Under the pieces are notes generated by a model that saw only the letters and a list, made by a program, of their open reading frames with translations, had not been told where the DNA came from and made no database searches. From positions 4,459 to 63,423 of the forward strand of contig JAHDGF010000008.1 of assembly GCA_020627785.1 (NCBI GenBank): a stretch of 58,965 nt of DNA. Reading direction: 5' to 3'. This document shows, one piece after another, positions 9,392-16,964 of this stretch (positions are counted from its first letter, which is position 1; every line of letters begins with the position of its first letter). The position numbers and the translations under genes were made by a program. This stretch comes from Saprospiraceae bacterium (lineage in GTDB: Bacteria; Bacteroidota; Bacteroidia; Chitinophagales; Saprospiraceae).

Positions 9392-10656
9392 TATTGGAAT
9401 TTTAATTCGAATCCTAGTTGCTCTAATACTTCCCAATATTCCGGAAAAGATTTAACAACCACCTTTGGATCTTCAATCACTAGATCAATTTTTGTAGCGA
9501 GCGTAGCGAAAGCCATAGCCATTCTATGGTCTTGATAAGTGCTAATTGGTGAATCTGAAGCTTGCAATTTTCCTTCGATCAGAAAGAAATCATCAGAATC
9601 AAGCCTGGTAATTTTCTGAGGTAATTTGGTTAGGTATACACCAAATTTCTTTAGCTCATTGGTCAGTGCAGCAACTCGATCTGTTTCCTTTATAAATAAG
9701 GTTTGAAGACCATTGAATAATCCTTGTATATTTTTTCCTGCACAAAGACAAGCAATGGTCTGAGCAAGATCTGGTTGTTCAATAAAGTTATATTCAAAAA
9801 GATCTTTGTAATCTTTATTATGGCTTAGGTATAAGTTGCCGTTCTTCCAAGTAGAAGTTACGCCTAAAGTTTTCGCAAAATTTTGGATTTCTGAATCTCC
9901 TTGAAGACTATCTTCAAACAATCCCACAATTTCAATTTCAGAATCCTCATTAAAGGCAACTAAATTGTACAGATAGCTTGCCGAGGACCAATCTCCTTCT
10001 ACTTGAAAATCCTTAGCAACATATTCTTGTGGTTTAATCGATATACTATTTCCACTCCATTGACTTTCTATTTTAAAATACTCTAATAGCCTTAAAGTCA
10101 TTTTGAGATAAGGAACAGAAACTAGGTTTCCTGTGATATTAATGGTGAGTCCTTCTGGAAGGGTTGGGGCGATAAGGAGTAGCGCAGTAATAAATTGACT
10201 ACTCATGCTACCATCAATTTCAACCTGATTTTTCCATTGATCCTTAGGACTTGAAATTTCCAAAGGTGGAAATCCATCTTTTTCTAAATATTTAATATTT
10301 GCTCCTATAGAATTTAAAGCAGTTACCAAAGGACCTATTGGACGCTCTTTCATCCGTTGACTACCGGATAGCGTATGTGTTCCTTTTTTAGTGGAAAGGA
10401 AAGCAGTCATAAATCTAAAGCAGGTTCCTGCATGACCAGTATCATAGACTTCTTTTGGGTCTTGCTGGAGTAACCGCTTTAATGTTAGACCATCTTTGCT
10501 CTCAGACAAATTTTTGATTTCAAAATCGTCTGGACATAAAGCTCTAATGATTTGAACTCGATTACTGATTGATTTTGAACCTCCTAGTTTTACCTTTCCG
10601 GTAATAGGGTTCGGGTTTGCCTTGAGAAAGACAAATTCTTTTTCGGTTTTGCTCAA
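9391..10656 (-). CDS. aroA: 3-phosphoshikimate 1-carboxyvinyltransferase (EPSP synthase)
   Basis: It catalyses transfer of the enolpyruvyl group from PEP to shikimate-3-phosphate in chorismate and aromatic amino acid synthesis, in the cytoplasm. Family motifs seen are GGSKSISNRVQIIRAL near the N-terminus, HAGTCFRFMTAFL (the NAGTxxR PEP region, with His for Asn), RMKERPIGPLVTAL, DGSMSSQFITALLLIAP and a C-terminal DHRMAMAFA. I place the start at TTG 10654-10656, ten bases after the upstream OmpA gene's stop, which gives 421 residues, normal for the family. The longer frame from 10725 would overlap that gene by 59 bases and add an unlikely basic leader. It is co-directional with, and probably in operon with, the OmpA-type lipoprotein gene. 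Confidence 0.93.
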   Translation of the reverse strand: MSKTEKEFVFLKANPNPITGKVKLGGSKSISNRVQIIRALCPDDFEIKNLSESKDGLTLKRLLQQDPKEVYDTGHAGTCFRFMTAFLSTKKGTHTLSGSQRMKERPIGPLVTALNSIGANIKYLEKDGFPPLEISSPKDQWKNQVEIDGSMSSQFITALLLIAPTLPEGLTINITGNLVSVPYLKMTLRLLEYFKIESQWSGNSISIKPQEYVAKDFQVEGDWSSASYLYNLVAFNEDSEIEIVGLFEDSLQGDSEIQNFAKTLGVTSTWKNGNLYLSHNKDYKDLFEYNFIEQPDLAQTIACLCAGKNIQGLFNGLQTLFIKETDRVAALTNELKKFGVYLTKLPQKITRLDSDDFFLIEGKLQASDSPISTYQDHRMAMAFATLATKIDLVIEDPKVVVKSFPEYWEVLEQLGFELKFQ

Positions 10657-10666
10657 TGGAAATTCT

Positions 10667-11467
10667 CTATGGGTTTGTCTTTTTGTTTTTGTACACCTTA
10701 TAAATTTTTCCAATGTTTGGAACAATTATAAATTCGGTGCGTCTATTAGCAGCCTGTGCTTCTGGATCGTTTTCATCATTCGCAACCTTTGGAGAATATT
10801 CTCCTCTACCTGAGGCGATCAACTGTTTAGGGTTCACTCCTAGGTCAACTAATTTTCTTACAATTTGAGTCGCTCTTGAAACTGATAAATCCCAATTGTC
10901 TCTGTACTCTCCCGTGGTAGTAGGTCTACTATCCGTATGCCCTTCAATAACCATTGTTACTGCTGGATTTTCAATAAGCATGGTAGCAATTTTCTGTAAG
11001 GTTGCTTCATCATCTGCATCTACCATATCAGAACCAGATTCAAATCCTGGTATTTCATCTAAATCTAAATACAGAAAATTTTCTAATTCTTTAATTCGTG
11101 TATTGTTAGTGGTCATTGCTTCTTCAACTCCAGTAAAAGCCGCGTCCATTTCATTCCACAGTTGTGAAATTTGGTATTGCTTTTCTTTTAAATTGAATTC
11201 GACCTCTTTTACTTTTTCTTCCGTATCGGTAATCTGTGTTTCTAGACTTACAATATCTTTATTTAATAGATCCTTATCTCGATTCAGATCTTCATTTTGC
11301 TCTTGGAGCATTGTTATCTGATTCTGTAAGTCCATGCGCATTTTTTCAATGTTCATGGCCAGTTCGTCCTTTTCAGATTGTAAGTTTAAAAAATTCTTTT
11401 TTGAGACACACGAGCTTAAAATCAGTGTGATTGCGAGTATTGTTCCTATAGCGAGTGACCTTCTCAT
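10667..11467 (-). CDS. OmpA-family lipoprotein with coiled coil (peptidoglycan-binding)
   Basis: The start at ATG 11467 gives the lipoprotein signal MRRSLAIGTILAITLILSSC, with LSSC as lipobox; an upstream ATG at 11485 is possible. After the cysteine comes a long heptad-rich coiled coil (about residues 30-125), then a C-terminal OmpA domain with GHTDSRPTTTGEYRDNWDLS and NRRTEF, the residues that contact diaminopimelate in peptidoglycan. This resembles the family that ties the outer membrane to the wall (MotB/OmpA-like, as in Pal). It is followed after ten bases by aroA. It most likely has a structural envelope role. Confidence 0.9.
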   Translation of the reverse strand: MRRSLAIGTILAITLILSSCVSKKNFLNLQSEKDELAMNIEKMRMDLQNQITMLQEQNEDLNRDKDLLNKDIVSLETQITDTEEKVKEVEFNLKEKQYQISQLWNEMDAAFTGVEEAMTTNNTRIKELENFLYLDLDEIPGFESGSDMVDADDEATLQKIATMLIENPAVTMVIEGHTDSRPTTTGEYRDNWDLSVSRATQIVRKLVDLGVNPKQLIASGRGEYSPKVANDENDPEAQAANRRTEFIIVPNIGKIYKVYKNKKTNP

Positions 11468-11601
11468 GGCTTTGGTTTTATGCAATTTAGTACAAATTTA
11501 AAGGATTTCCCCTGATGAATCTATAGGGTTTTTACCTATTTCGTACTTTATAGAAACGTGAAATACAGTGAAATGTGCAGTCTTAGAATCTTAAAGCTTT
11601 A

Positions 11602-12942
11602 TTAAAAAGCATTTTTAGGGAATTTTGGATAAGTAAAACTAAAGGTCGATCCAATTCCTTCTTGAGATTGAACCCAGATTTTACCACCCGTTGTTTCAAT
11701 AAATTCTTTCACTGTGTTTAGCCCAATTCCAAAACCTTCTTTTTTGGAATCAATCTGGGTCCCCATTTTAAATATAAGACCCAATTTATCCTGAGGTATA
11801 CCAATCCCATTGTCCTTAATGCTGAAAGTCCATATGTTATCTTTTTCCTGCGCATCAATATCTAAAGTGAGATCTCTAGCTGGATGTTTATATTTTATAG
11901 CATTCGATATCAGATTTTGAAAAAGCGTATAAATGGTTGCAGGTATTCCTTGAATTGTTGGCAGATCAGATATTCGTAATTGTATTTGATTCTCATTTAT
12001 CTGATGTGCAAGGTCAGCAATAACTTCATCAATGGTAACTTTTACATCTATTTTTTGGACAGACTTTTTATCAATATTTTTTGAGTAGCTTAAGATCTCT
12101 TCCACTTGAGTATTCATTCGCGCAGAGCCTTCACTTATTAACTTTAGATAAGTCTGTATCCTTTCTTTATTTGATTCTTTTTTCTTTAATTCTCTATTTA
12201 GTAACTGTGAAAAGCTAGAAATTGTACGGATGGGTTGTTTTAAATCATGGGAGGTTACATGGGCGTATTTTTTCAGAAGCTTATTACTTTTTTCTAATTC
12301 ATTTTTTGTGGTCGTTAATTGAATGGTTTGACTTGCTAAGATTTCATTCGCTTCATCTAAATCACTGTTTCGGTTTTCAATTTCTTTTACCAAGGATCTA
12401 TTCAATTTTATAAATATGAAAACCATCATTATTGGAAGAATTAATATAACAAGATGTAATATTAAAAAGTATTCCAATTCAAACCCCAATATTTGATCTC
12501 TAGACCTTTGTAAAATTTCAATGTTTTTGCTTGCCTTGAAATGGTAAAATATGGGTAAAGTAGAGGCTAATGTCCATACAAGACTACTTCTCCATCCGAC
12601 CATATTTAAAGCGATGATTGGAATTAAAATCAGACCTGCAATATCTAAGGAATATATACCTCCACTTTTAAAAGTTAGGTTTACTGTGGCTATAAATATG
12701 AAAAAGGCGCATAGATTTCCAATCAAGAAATTTGATTTCGTGACTTTATAAAAGAATAGTAAAATGAGAGAAACAAAAATTGTTGGTATAAATGGAAACT
12801 CTGATCCATACTGCTGAGAAAACGGCCAAAGAATAATACAAGTTATTATAATTACCCACAAAAATATAACAACAGTTCTGGCTTGATGCCTTTCGACAAT
12901 CCCATCAATAGGACCCGTAAACCATTGTAATAATTTATTCAT
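11602..12942 (-). CDS. Membrane sensor histidine kinase
   Basis: 446 residues. Residues 22-180 hold about six membrane helices with short loops, so the sensor is membrane-embedded with no large periplasmic domain. A short coiled coil (about 183-225) leads to the HisKA dimerisation domain with phospho-acceptor His232 in THVTSHDLKQPI-like context (YAHVTSHDLKQPIRTISSF). The HATPase domain has an N-box (NLISNAIKYK), G1 (DNGIGIP) and G2 (GFGIGLNTVKEF). The HDLKQP form of the H-box is typical of phytochrome-like kinases of Bacteroidota. No response regulator is adjacent, so it is an orphan kinase. The 47-base gap from mvaD holds only a weak hairpin (ATAAGG 12966-12971 with CCTTAT 12980-12985), so some read-through from mvaD is possible. 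Confidence 0.92.
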   Translation of the reverse strand: MNKLLQWFTGPIDGIVERHQARTVVIFLWVIIITCIILWPFSQQYGSEFPFIPTIFVSLILLFFYKVTKSNFLIGNLCAFFIFIATVNLTFKSGGIYSLDIAGLILIPIIALNMVGWRSSLVWTLASTLPIFYHFKASKNIEILQRSRDQILGFELEYFLILHLVILILPIMMVFIFIKLNRSLVKEIENRNSDLDEANEILASQTIQLTTTKNELEKSNKLLKKYAHVTSHDLKQPIRTISSFSQLLNRELKKKESNKERIQTYLKLISEGSARMNTQVEEILSYSKNIDKKSVQKIDVKVTIDEVIADLAHQINENQIQLRISDLPTIQGIPATIYTLFQNLISNAIKYKHPARDLTLDIDAQEKDNIWTFSIKDNGIGIPQDKLGLIFKMGTQIDSKKEGFGIGLNTVKEFIETTGGKIWVQSQEGIGSTFSFTYPKFPKNAF

Positions 12943-12989
12943 AAACTCTTTAGCTCTACCTTAAGATAAGGCTTACCTACCTTATGTGT

Positions 12990-14057
12990 TTAAAATTCTA
13001 GTTTGTTTGGCCCTAAGCCGACAGAATCAAACAACACTGAATTTCCATCTTTCGTTAATGGTTTCAATGCTTCTTTTACAAATATTGAAACTTCTTTGAG
13101 GTATTTATGAGGATATAAGAGGTGGATGTTGGGTCCAGCATCTAGTGTAAAACACACAGGAATCTTGTGTTCTTTTCTAAAAGCTTGGATAAGTTCAATC
13201 ATCCGCAGGGTATTGGGCTTGAGAAGAATAAATGAGGGTTTTGAACACATCATCAAAGCATGTAGGGTTAATGCTTCTTGTTCCACAATTTCAATGAAAA
13301 CATCTAAGTCTCCAGTTTTTAGGGCATCAATTATTCGTAGGATATTATTTTGCGCAGTTAAATAACGTTGTTCTGCGTAAGGATTTCCGTCCATCAATGC
13401 ATGTCCTGCTGTAGAAGAAACTGATTTTTCTTCTTTACTTACAATGAGAATGTCATCGTGAAAATCTTTAAATATATCGTGAATTTGATTTTCATATCCG
13501 ATGGCAAAGTCATTGGAGGAAGAATTGATTTCTGCATGCTTACCCCACAGACCCATGGTTGGAAATACAGATCTTGATGCTGATCCAGAACCTAATCTCG
13601 ACAGCAATGATGCTGCATTAATGTCTAGATTTGATTTGTTGAAAATCTCCTTTTCCATGTCAAGCAAACATAGTGCCAAGGCAGACATTGCAGAGGCTGA
13701 GGATGCAATTCCAGTTGAATGGGGAAAGGTATTTTTACTTTTTAAGTGGAACTGTATTTGACGAAAGTATGGATATAAGTCTTCAACGCTATCTAAAAAC
13801 TTGACGATCTTATTTCTAAAAGGGACATTCTCCTTTCCTTCAAATTCAAAACTTAATTGATATTCTTTTTGAGCTTCAGGTAAAATTTCATAGGCTAGTT
13901 CGGTAATTGATTTAGCCTCGCTGAGCGTAAAACTAATGGAGCTATTTCTTGGATATTGTCGACCAAACTTGCCCCAGTATTTTACCAGTGCAATGTTTGA
14001 AGGACTTTCCCATTTTACCCTTCCTTTTAGTCCGATCTTATCCTTTGGTATTTCCAA
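12990..14057 (-). CDS. mvaD: Diphosphomevalonate decarboxylase
   Basis: It catalyses ATP-dependent decarboxylation of mevalonate 5-diphosphate to isopentenyl diphosphate, the last step of the mevalonate pathway. Family motifs are ESPSNIALVKYWGK near residue 17, the GHMP ATP-binding loop STGIASSASAMSALAL, GSGSASRSVF and the C-terminal TLDAGPNIHLL, whose Asp region is catalytic. The length, 355 residues, is slightly above the usual 320-340. The start is TTG at 14055-14057, immediately after the stop codon of the upstream DUF4294 gene, which suggests translational coupling. Its presence implies isoprenoids are made by the mevalonate route here, as in many Flavobacteriia and Saprospiria. Confidence 0.93.
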   Translation of the reverse strand: MEIPKDKIGLKGRVKWESPSNIALVKYWGKFGRQYPRNSSISFTLSEAKSITELAYEILPEAQKEYQLSFEFEGKENVPFRNKIVKFLDSVEDLYPYFRQIQFHLKSKNTFPHSTGIASSASAMSALALCLLDMEKEIFNKSNLDINAASLLSRLGSGSASRSVFPTMGLWGKHAEINSSSNDFAIGYENQIHDIFKDFHDDILIVSKEEKSVSSTAGHALMDGNPYAEQRYLTAQNNILRIIDALKTGDLDVFIEIVEQEALTLHALMMCSKPSFILLKPNTLRMIELIQAFRKEHKIPVCFTLDAGPNIHLLYPHKYLKEVSIFVKEALKPLTKDGNSVLFDSVGLGPNKLEF

Positions 14058-14744
14058 TTACTGATTCAACTTATCTTGTTCAATTCTGTAAGATATATCA
14101 AAATCTTGAAGTACCGCATCTAAAATTTCATAGTCTCCGCGAGTGTAGCCTTCCTTCAGGTCATAACTATATAACTTCGCTAAATTATTCCAATAAAAAG
14201 CGGTGAAACTTCCACGAAGTCCAGCAATCAAATCGTACAATGGTTTATCTAATTCTCGTTCAATCATTTTCATCAAGATCTTACCTTGAAGCTTGGTCAA
14301 CTTAGTTAATGGAATTTCAAATTCATCTCTCAACTCTTGTTCCAATCTTTTAATCTCCTTCTTCCGTTTTCTCTTGGATAAATTTTGAGTGGCATACTCG
14401 GTTTCTCTAAAGATTCTGATGGCTTCTTTGGCATAAGGATACACAATGGCTGCATAATGCTTAAATCGAACATACTTTTTGTAATCCGCATCGTTTTTGA
14501 AAGATCTCAGTGAAGTGATGCTGACATCCCCGAGGTCTGCCATATATAAGGTGTCACCGGTTTCTGTGATCATCGCCGTGACTACTCTTCCTTGAATCTT
14601 AGTTTTAAACATGTTTAGGTCGGTATCAGTGGTCGTGATAACCGAGTCTTTGACAGCAATGATGCTATCTTTCATCGTTGGCGCTTGCGCAAATGAAAGC
14701 CCAGCGATAAAAACAAGGATTGTAGTAATAAGTAAAGTCTTCAT
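14058..14744 (-). CDS. DUF4294-family exported protein
   Basis: Starting at ATG 14744 gives the signal peptide MKTLLITTILVFIAGLSFAQ; the frame also allows ATG at 14783. The conserved core runs from GDTLYMADLGDVSI through KKYVRFKHYAAIVYPYAKEA to the basic helix SKRKRKKEIKRLEQEL and the WNNLAKLYSYDLKEGYTRGD segment, which I recognise as DUF4294, a Bacteroidota-specific family of unknown function. It has no catalytic motif. The stop codon abuts the mvaD start, so the two are one transcriptional unit, possibly for reasons of gene order rather than function. Confidence 0.85.
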   Translation of the reverse strand: MKTLLITTILVFIAGLSFAQAPTMKDSIIAVKDSVITTTDTDLNMFKTKIQGRVVTAMITETGDTLYMADLGDVSITSLRSFKNDADYKKYVRFKHYAAIVYPYAKEAIRIFRETEYATQNLSKRKRKKEIKRLEQELRDEFEIPLTKLTKLQGKILMKMIERELDKPLYDLIAGLRGSFTAFYWNNLAKLYSYDLKEGYTRGDYEILDAVLQDFDISYRIEQDKLNQ

Positions 14745-14780
14745 AACACCCTTTATATTTGCTAACGTAGCTTCAAAACA

Positions 14781-14788
14781 CAAAGTTA
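14781..14788 (-). promoter_or_regulatory. Candidate -7 box for the DUF4294-mvaD unit
   Basis: CAAAGTTA on the plus strand reads TAACTTTG on the minus strand, matching the Bacteroidota -7 consensus TANNTTTG, 37 bases upstream of the DUF4294 start at 14744. I could not find a well-spaced -33 TTTG box, so this is a weak call. Confidence 0.3.
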
Positions 14789-14843
14789 CATCTATAATGT
14801 TGCAATTTTCTTAATCTTTAATAATTGGCTCGGCATTTACATT

Positions 14844-14851
14844 TAACTTTG
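14844..14851 (+). promoter_or_regulatory. Candidate -7 box directly before the PAP2-like gene
   Basis: TAACTTTG matches the TANNTTTG consensus and ends only four bases before the ATG at 14856. If used, transcription would start at or next to the ATG, giving a leaderless message. The -33 region has only an approximate match (TTGG near 14825). Confidence 0.3.
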
Positions 14852-14855
14852 AATC

Positions 14856-15515
14856 ATGGTAAGAGCTTTGGCACAATTTGTATCTGTACTTTTCCACCCC
14901 TTATATGTGGTGGTTTTCGTCTATGCCTTATTTACCATTGTCAATCCCTTTCAATTCAGCAATTTTGACCGTATTGAGCAGGGTGTTTTCTTCATTTCAT
15001 TGATGGTTCAATCCATTATAATACCTATTGTCGCCATTTTAATGATGAAGTTTTTAGGTATGATTGGTGGGTTAGAAATGGAAGAACGTACCGATCGCAT
15101 CGGTCCATTAATTGTAACAGGCATTTGTTACTTATGGTTGACCATTAATTTTATGAATAATTCAGATGTGCCGCCGTTTTTGACCTCCTTTATGTTAGGG
15201 GCTACCATTAGTCTGTTTCTAGGTTTCTTGATGAATTTGGCAGAGAAAATAAGCCTCCACACCATAGGAATAGGAGGGTTGATTGCCGCCTATTGCATCA
15301 TGATTTATAAATATGGCTACGGGTATGCTACCGTTCAGATAGCTGGTGGAGAATATTACGTACATCTGATGCTGATTTTAGCAATCTTAATAATTTTAGG
15401 AGGGCTTGTGGCTTCTGCTAGGTTATATTTGGGGCGGCATGTTAGTAGGGAAGTTTATGGAGGTTTTTTAGTTGGTTTAATTGGTCAAGTCATCGCACTA
15501 AGAATATTATTTTAA
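14856..15515 (+). CDS. Polytopic membrane protein with a degenerate PAP2-phosphatase signature
   Basis: 219 residues with about six hydrophobic helices (starting near 7-28, 44-65, 83-100, 107-125, 133-152 and 168-187) and a seventh at the C-terminus. The final helices carry ASARLYLGRHVSREVYGGFL, which resembles the SR..(5)..GxHxxxD motif of PAP2 phosphatases, but the last Asp position is Glu (HVSRE). The usual first PAP2 motif KxxxxxxRP is not evident (EERTDRIGPL is the nearest). It could be a lipid phosphatase of a divergent branch or a non-catalytic relative. Its stop directly abuts the dapD start, so the two are co-transcribed. Confidence 0.7.
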   Translation: MVRALAQFVSVLFHPLYVVVFVYALFTIVNPFQFSNFDRIEQGVFFISLMVQSIIIPIVAILMMKFLGMIGGLEMEERTDRIGPLIVTGICYLWLTINFMNNSDVPPFLTSFMLGATISLFLGFLMNLAEKISLHTIGIGGLIAAYCIMIYKYGYGYATVQIAGGEYYVHLMLILAILIILGGLVASARLYLGRHVSREVYGGFLVGLIGQVIALRILF

Positions 15516-16331
15516 ATGAAAGAATTAAGAGAAAATATAGAAAAGATCTGGGAAGATAGAAGTCTTCTAAAGCAGGACGATTCAAAGGCTTACATACGTG
15601 AAGTATTGGATTTATTGGATGCTGGAAAACTTCGAGTGGCTGAACCAGTAGATGGAGAATGGCAGGTAAATCAATGGGTAAAGAAAGCAGTGGTTCTTTA
15701 TTTCCCAATCCAGGAGATGGAAACCATTGAATGTGGTCCATTGGAGTTTCATGACAAAATTCCATTAAAGAAAAATTATAAAGAGTTGGGAGTACGAGTA
15801 GTACCTCATGCGATTGCTCGACATGGTGCATTTCTTGAGCCAGGCGTTATCATGATGCCTAGTTATGTGAACCTTGGAGCTTGGGTAGGTTCAGGTACGA
15901 TGGTGGATACTTGGGCAACTGTTGGTTCTTGCGCTCAGATTGGTAAGAATGTACACCTTTCAGGCGGTGTTGGAATTGGGGGAGTTTTAGAGCCTTTGCA
16001 AGCGACACCTACGATCATAGAGGACCATTGTTTTATTGGTTCGAGATCAATTGTTGTTGAAGGAGTAATTGTGCGTAAGGAGGCTGTGCTTGGCGCAAAT
16101 GTAGTATTAACAAAAACGACACGGATCATTGATGTAACTGGAGCAGAACCTGTTACTTATCGAGGTGAGGTGCCGGAAAGATCTGTCGTGATTCCAGGTT
16201 CATATCCAAAAGAGTTTGGTGCCGGAACGTACAATGTCAACTGTGCCTTAATCATCGGCCAGCGAAAAGAATCCACGGATATGAAGACCTCATTAAACGA
16301 CGCACTTCGGGAGCATCAGGTGGCTGTCTAA
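15516..16331 (+). CDS. dapD: 2,3,4,5-tetrahydropyridine-2,6-dicarboxylate N-succinyltransferase
   Basis: It adds a succinyl group to tetrahydrodipicolinate in the succinylase branch of lysine and diaminopimelate synthesis, feeding peptidoglycan. 271 residues, the family length. The N-terminal helical part is followed by a left-handed beta helix of hexapeptide repeats (MPSYVNLGAWVGSGTMVDTW, then ATVGSCAQIGKNVHLSGGVG), and PTIIEDHCFIGSRS and SVVIPGS are also typical. It is a cytoplasmic trimer in known members. The ATG follows the preceding stop without a gap. Confidence 0.96.
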   Translation: MKELRENIEKIWEDRSLLKQDDSKAYIREVLDLLDAGKLRVAEPVDGEWQVNQWVKKAVVLYFPIQEMETIECGPLEFHDKIPLKKNYKELGVRVVPHAIARHGAFLEPGVIMMPSYVNLGAWVGSGTMVDTWATVGSCAQIGKNVHLSGGVGIGGVLEPLQATPTIIEDHCFIGSRSIVVEGVIVRKEAVLGANVVLTKTTRIIDVTGAEPVTYRGEVPERSVVIPGSYPKEFGAGTYNVNCALIIGQRKESTDMKTSLNDALREHQVAV

Positions 16332-16347
16332 CAAGTTTTAAAACTAA

Positions 16348-16893
16348 ATGACGGGGATCTGCATTATTTGCGAAAGGGAACATAGTGATACAACCATAGA
16401 GCATATCATTCCTAGATCCCTTGGTAATATCCATTACATACTACCAAAAGGTAAGGTGTGCAGTCAATGTAATCATCGTTTTTCTAAATATGAAAATAGG
16501 GTGTTGAGTAGCAAAACATTTCTAAGAGAGCGATCAAAATTAAAATTGATTAAACCTACCACTCAGATTTTATCTTATAAGGCCTCTCGATTTGATTATC
16601 AATTCTTTGTATCAAAAATCGCATATGAAGCTATTTATAAGTCGCAATCTGATTTAATGGAAAATTTTGACCTTAGCTTAATCAAAAAATTCATTCTTGA
16701 AGGGAAAGTTCCTGAATTTTTTGAAGACAAAAATTTGCGAGAAATTGCGAAAATAAAATCCATCCCACGATGGTTGAATGCCTTTAGATTGAAGAATTCG
16801 AAAATATGGCTGTACTATATAATTACAAATGATCGGAGATTATTTGTCAGGTTTCAATTTTCCAATCTTCAATTAATGTATAGGATTGCTTAA
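16348..16893 (+). CDS. HNH-type nuclease-like protein
   Basis: 181 residues. The N-terminal 50 residues hold an HNH_5-like zinc/nuclease module: Cys5 and Cys8 (CIIC), E18-H19 in TIEHIIPRSLGN, Cys38 and Cys41 with N42 (CSQCNHRFSKYE). His19, Asn42 and Glu49 may form the beta-beta-alpha metal site. The remaining 130 residues are basic and aromatic with no family I recognise. Such stand-alone HNH proteins are found in restriction, phage and unknown contexts. Here it follows dapD by 16 bases and ends at a strong terminator, so it rides the housekeeping transcript. It looks more AT-rich than dapD, which may hint at acquisition. Function is not established. Confidence 0.72.
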   Translation: MTGICIICEREHSDTTIEHIIPRSLGNIHYILPKGKVCSQCNHRFSKYENRVLSSKTFLRERSKLKLIKPTTQILSYKASRFDYQFFVSKIAYEAIYKSQSDLMENFDLSLIKKFILEGKVPEFFEDKNLREIAKIKSIPRWLNAFRLKNSKIWLYYIITNDRRLFVRFQFSNLQLMYRIA

Positions 16894-16902
16894 AATAAAT
16901 TT

Positions 16903-16946
16903 AAAAGAGATCTCTAGTATGATTTATAGAGATCTCTTTTTTTATG
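16903..16946. terminator. Bidirectional terminator between convergent genes
   Basis: A perfect 14-bp stem, AAAAGAGATCTCTA (16903-16916) and TAGAGATCTCTTTT (16927-16940), around a 10-nt loop, with A- and T-runs on the flanks. It ends the dapD-HNH transcript and probably also the convergent T9SS gene. Confidence 0.85.
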
Positions 16947-16964
16947 ATAAATTTTCTGTGATTC

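Noticed and set aside
10657..10725. An N-terminal extension of EPSP synthase
   Set aside because: It overlaps the OmpA gene by 59 bases and does not match family N-termini. TTG 10656 gives the usual length.
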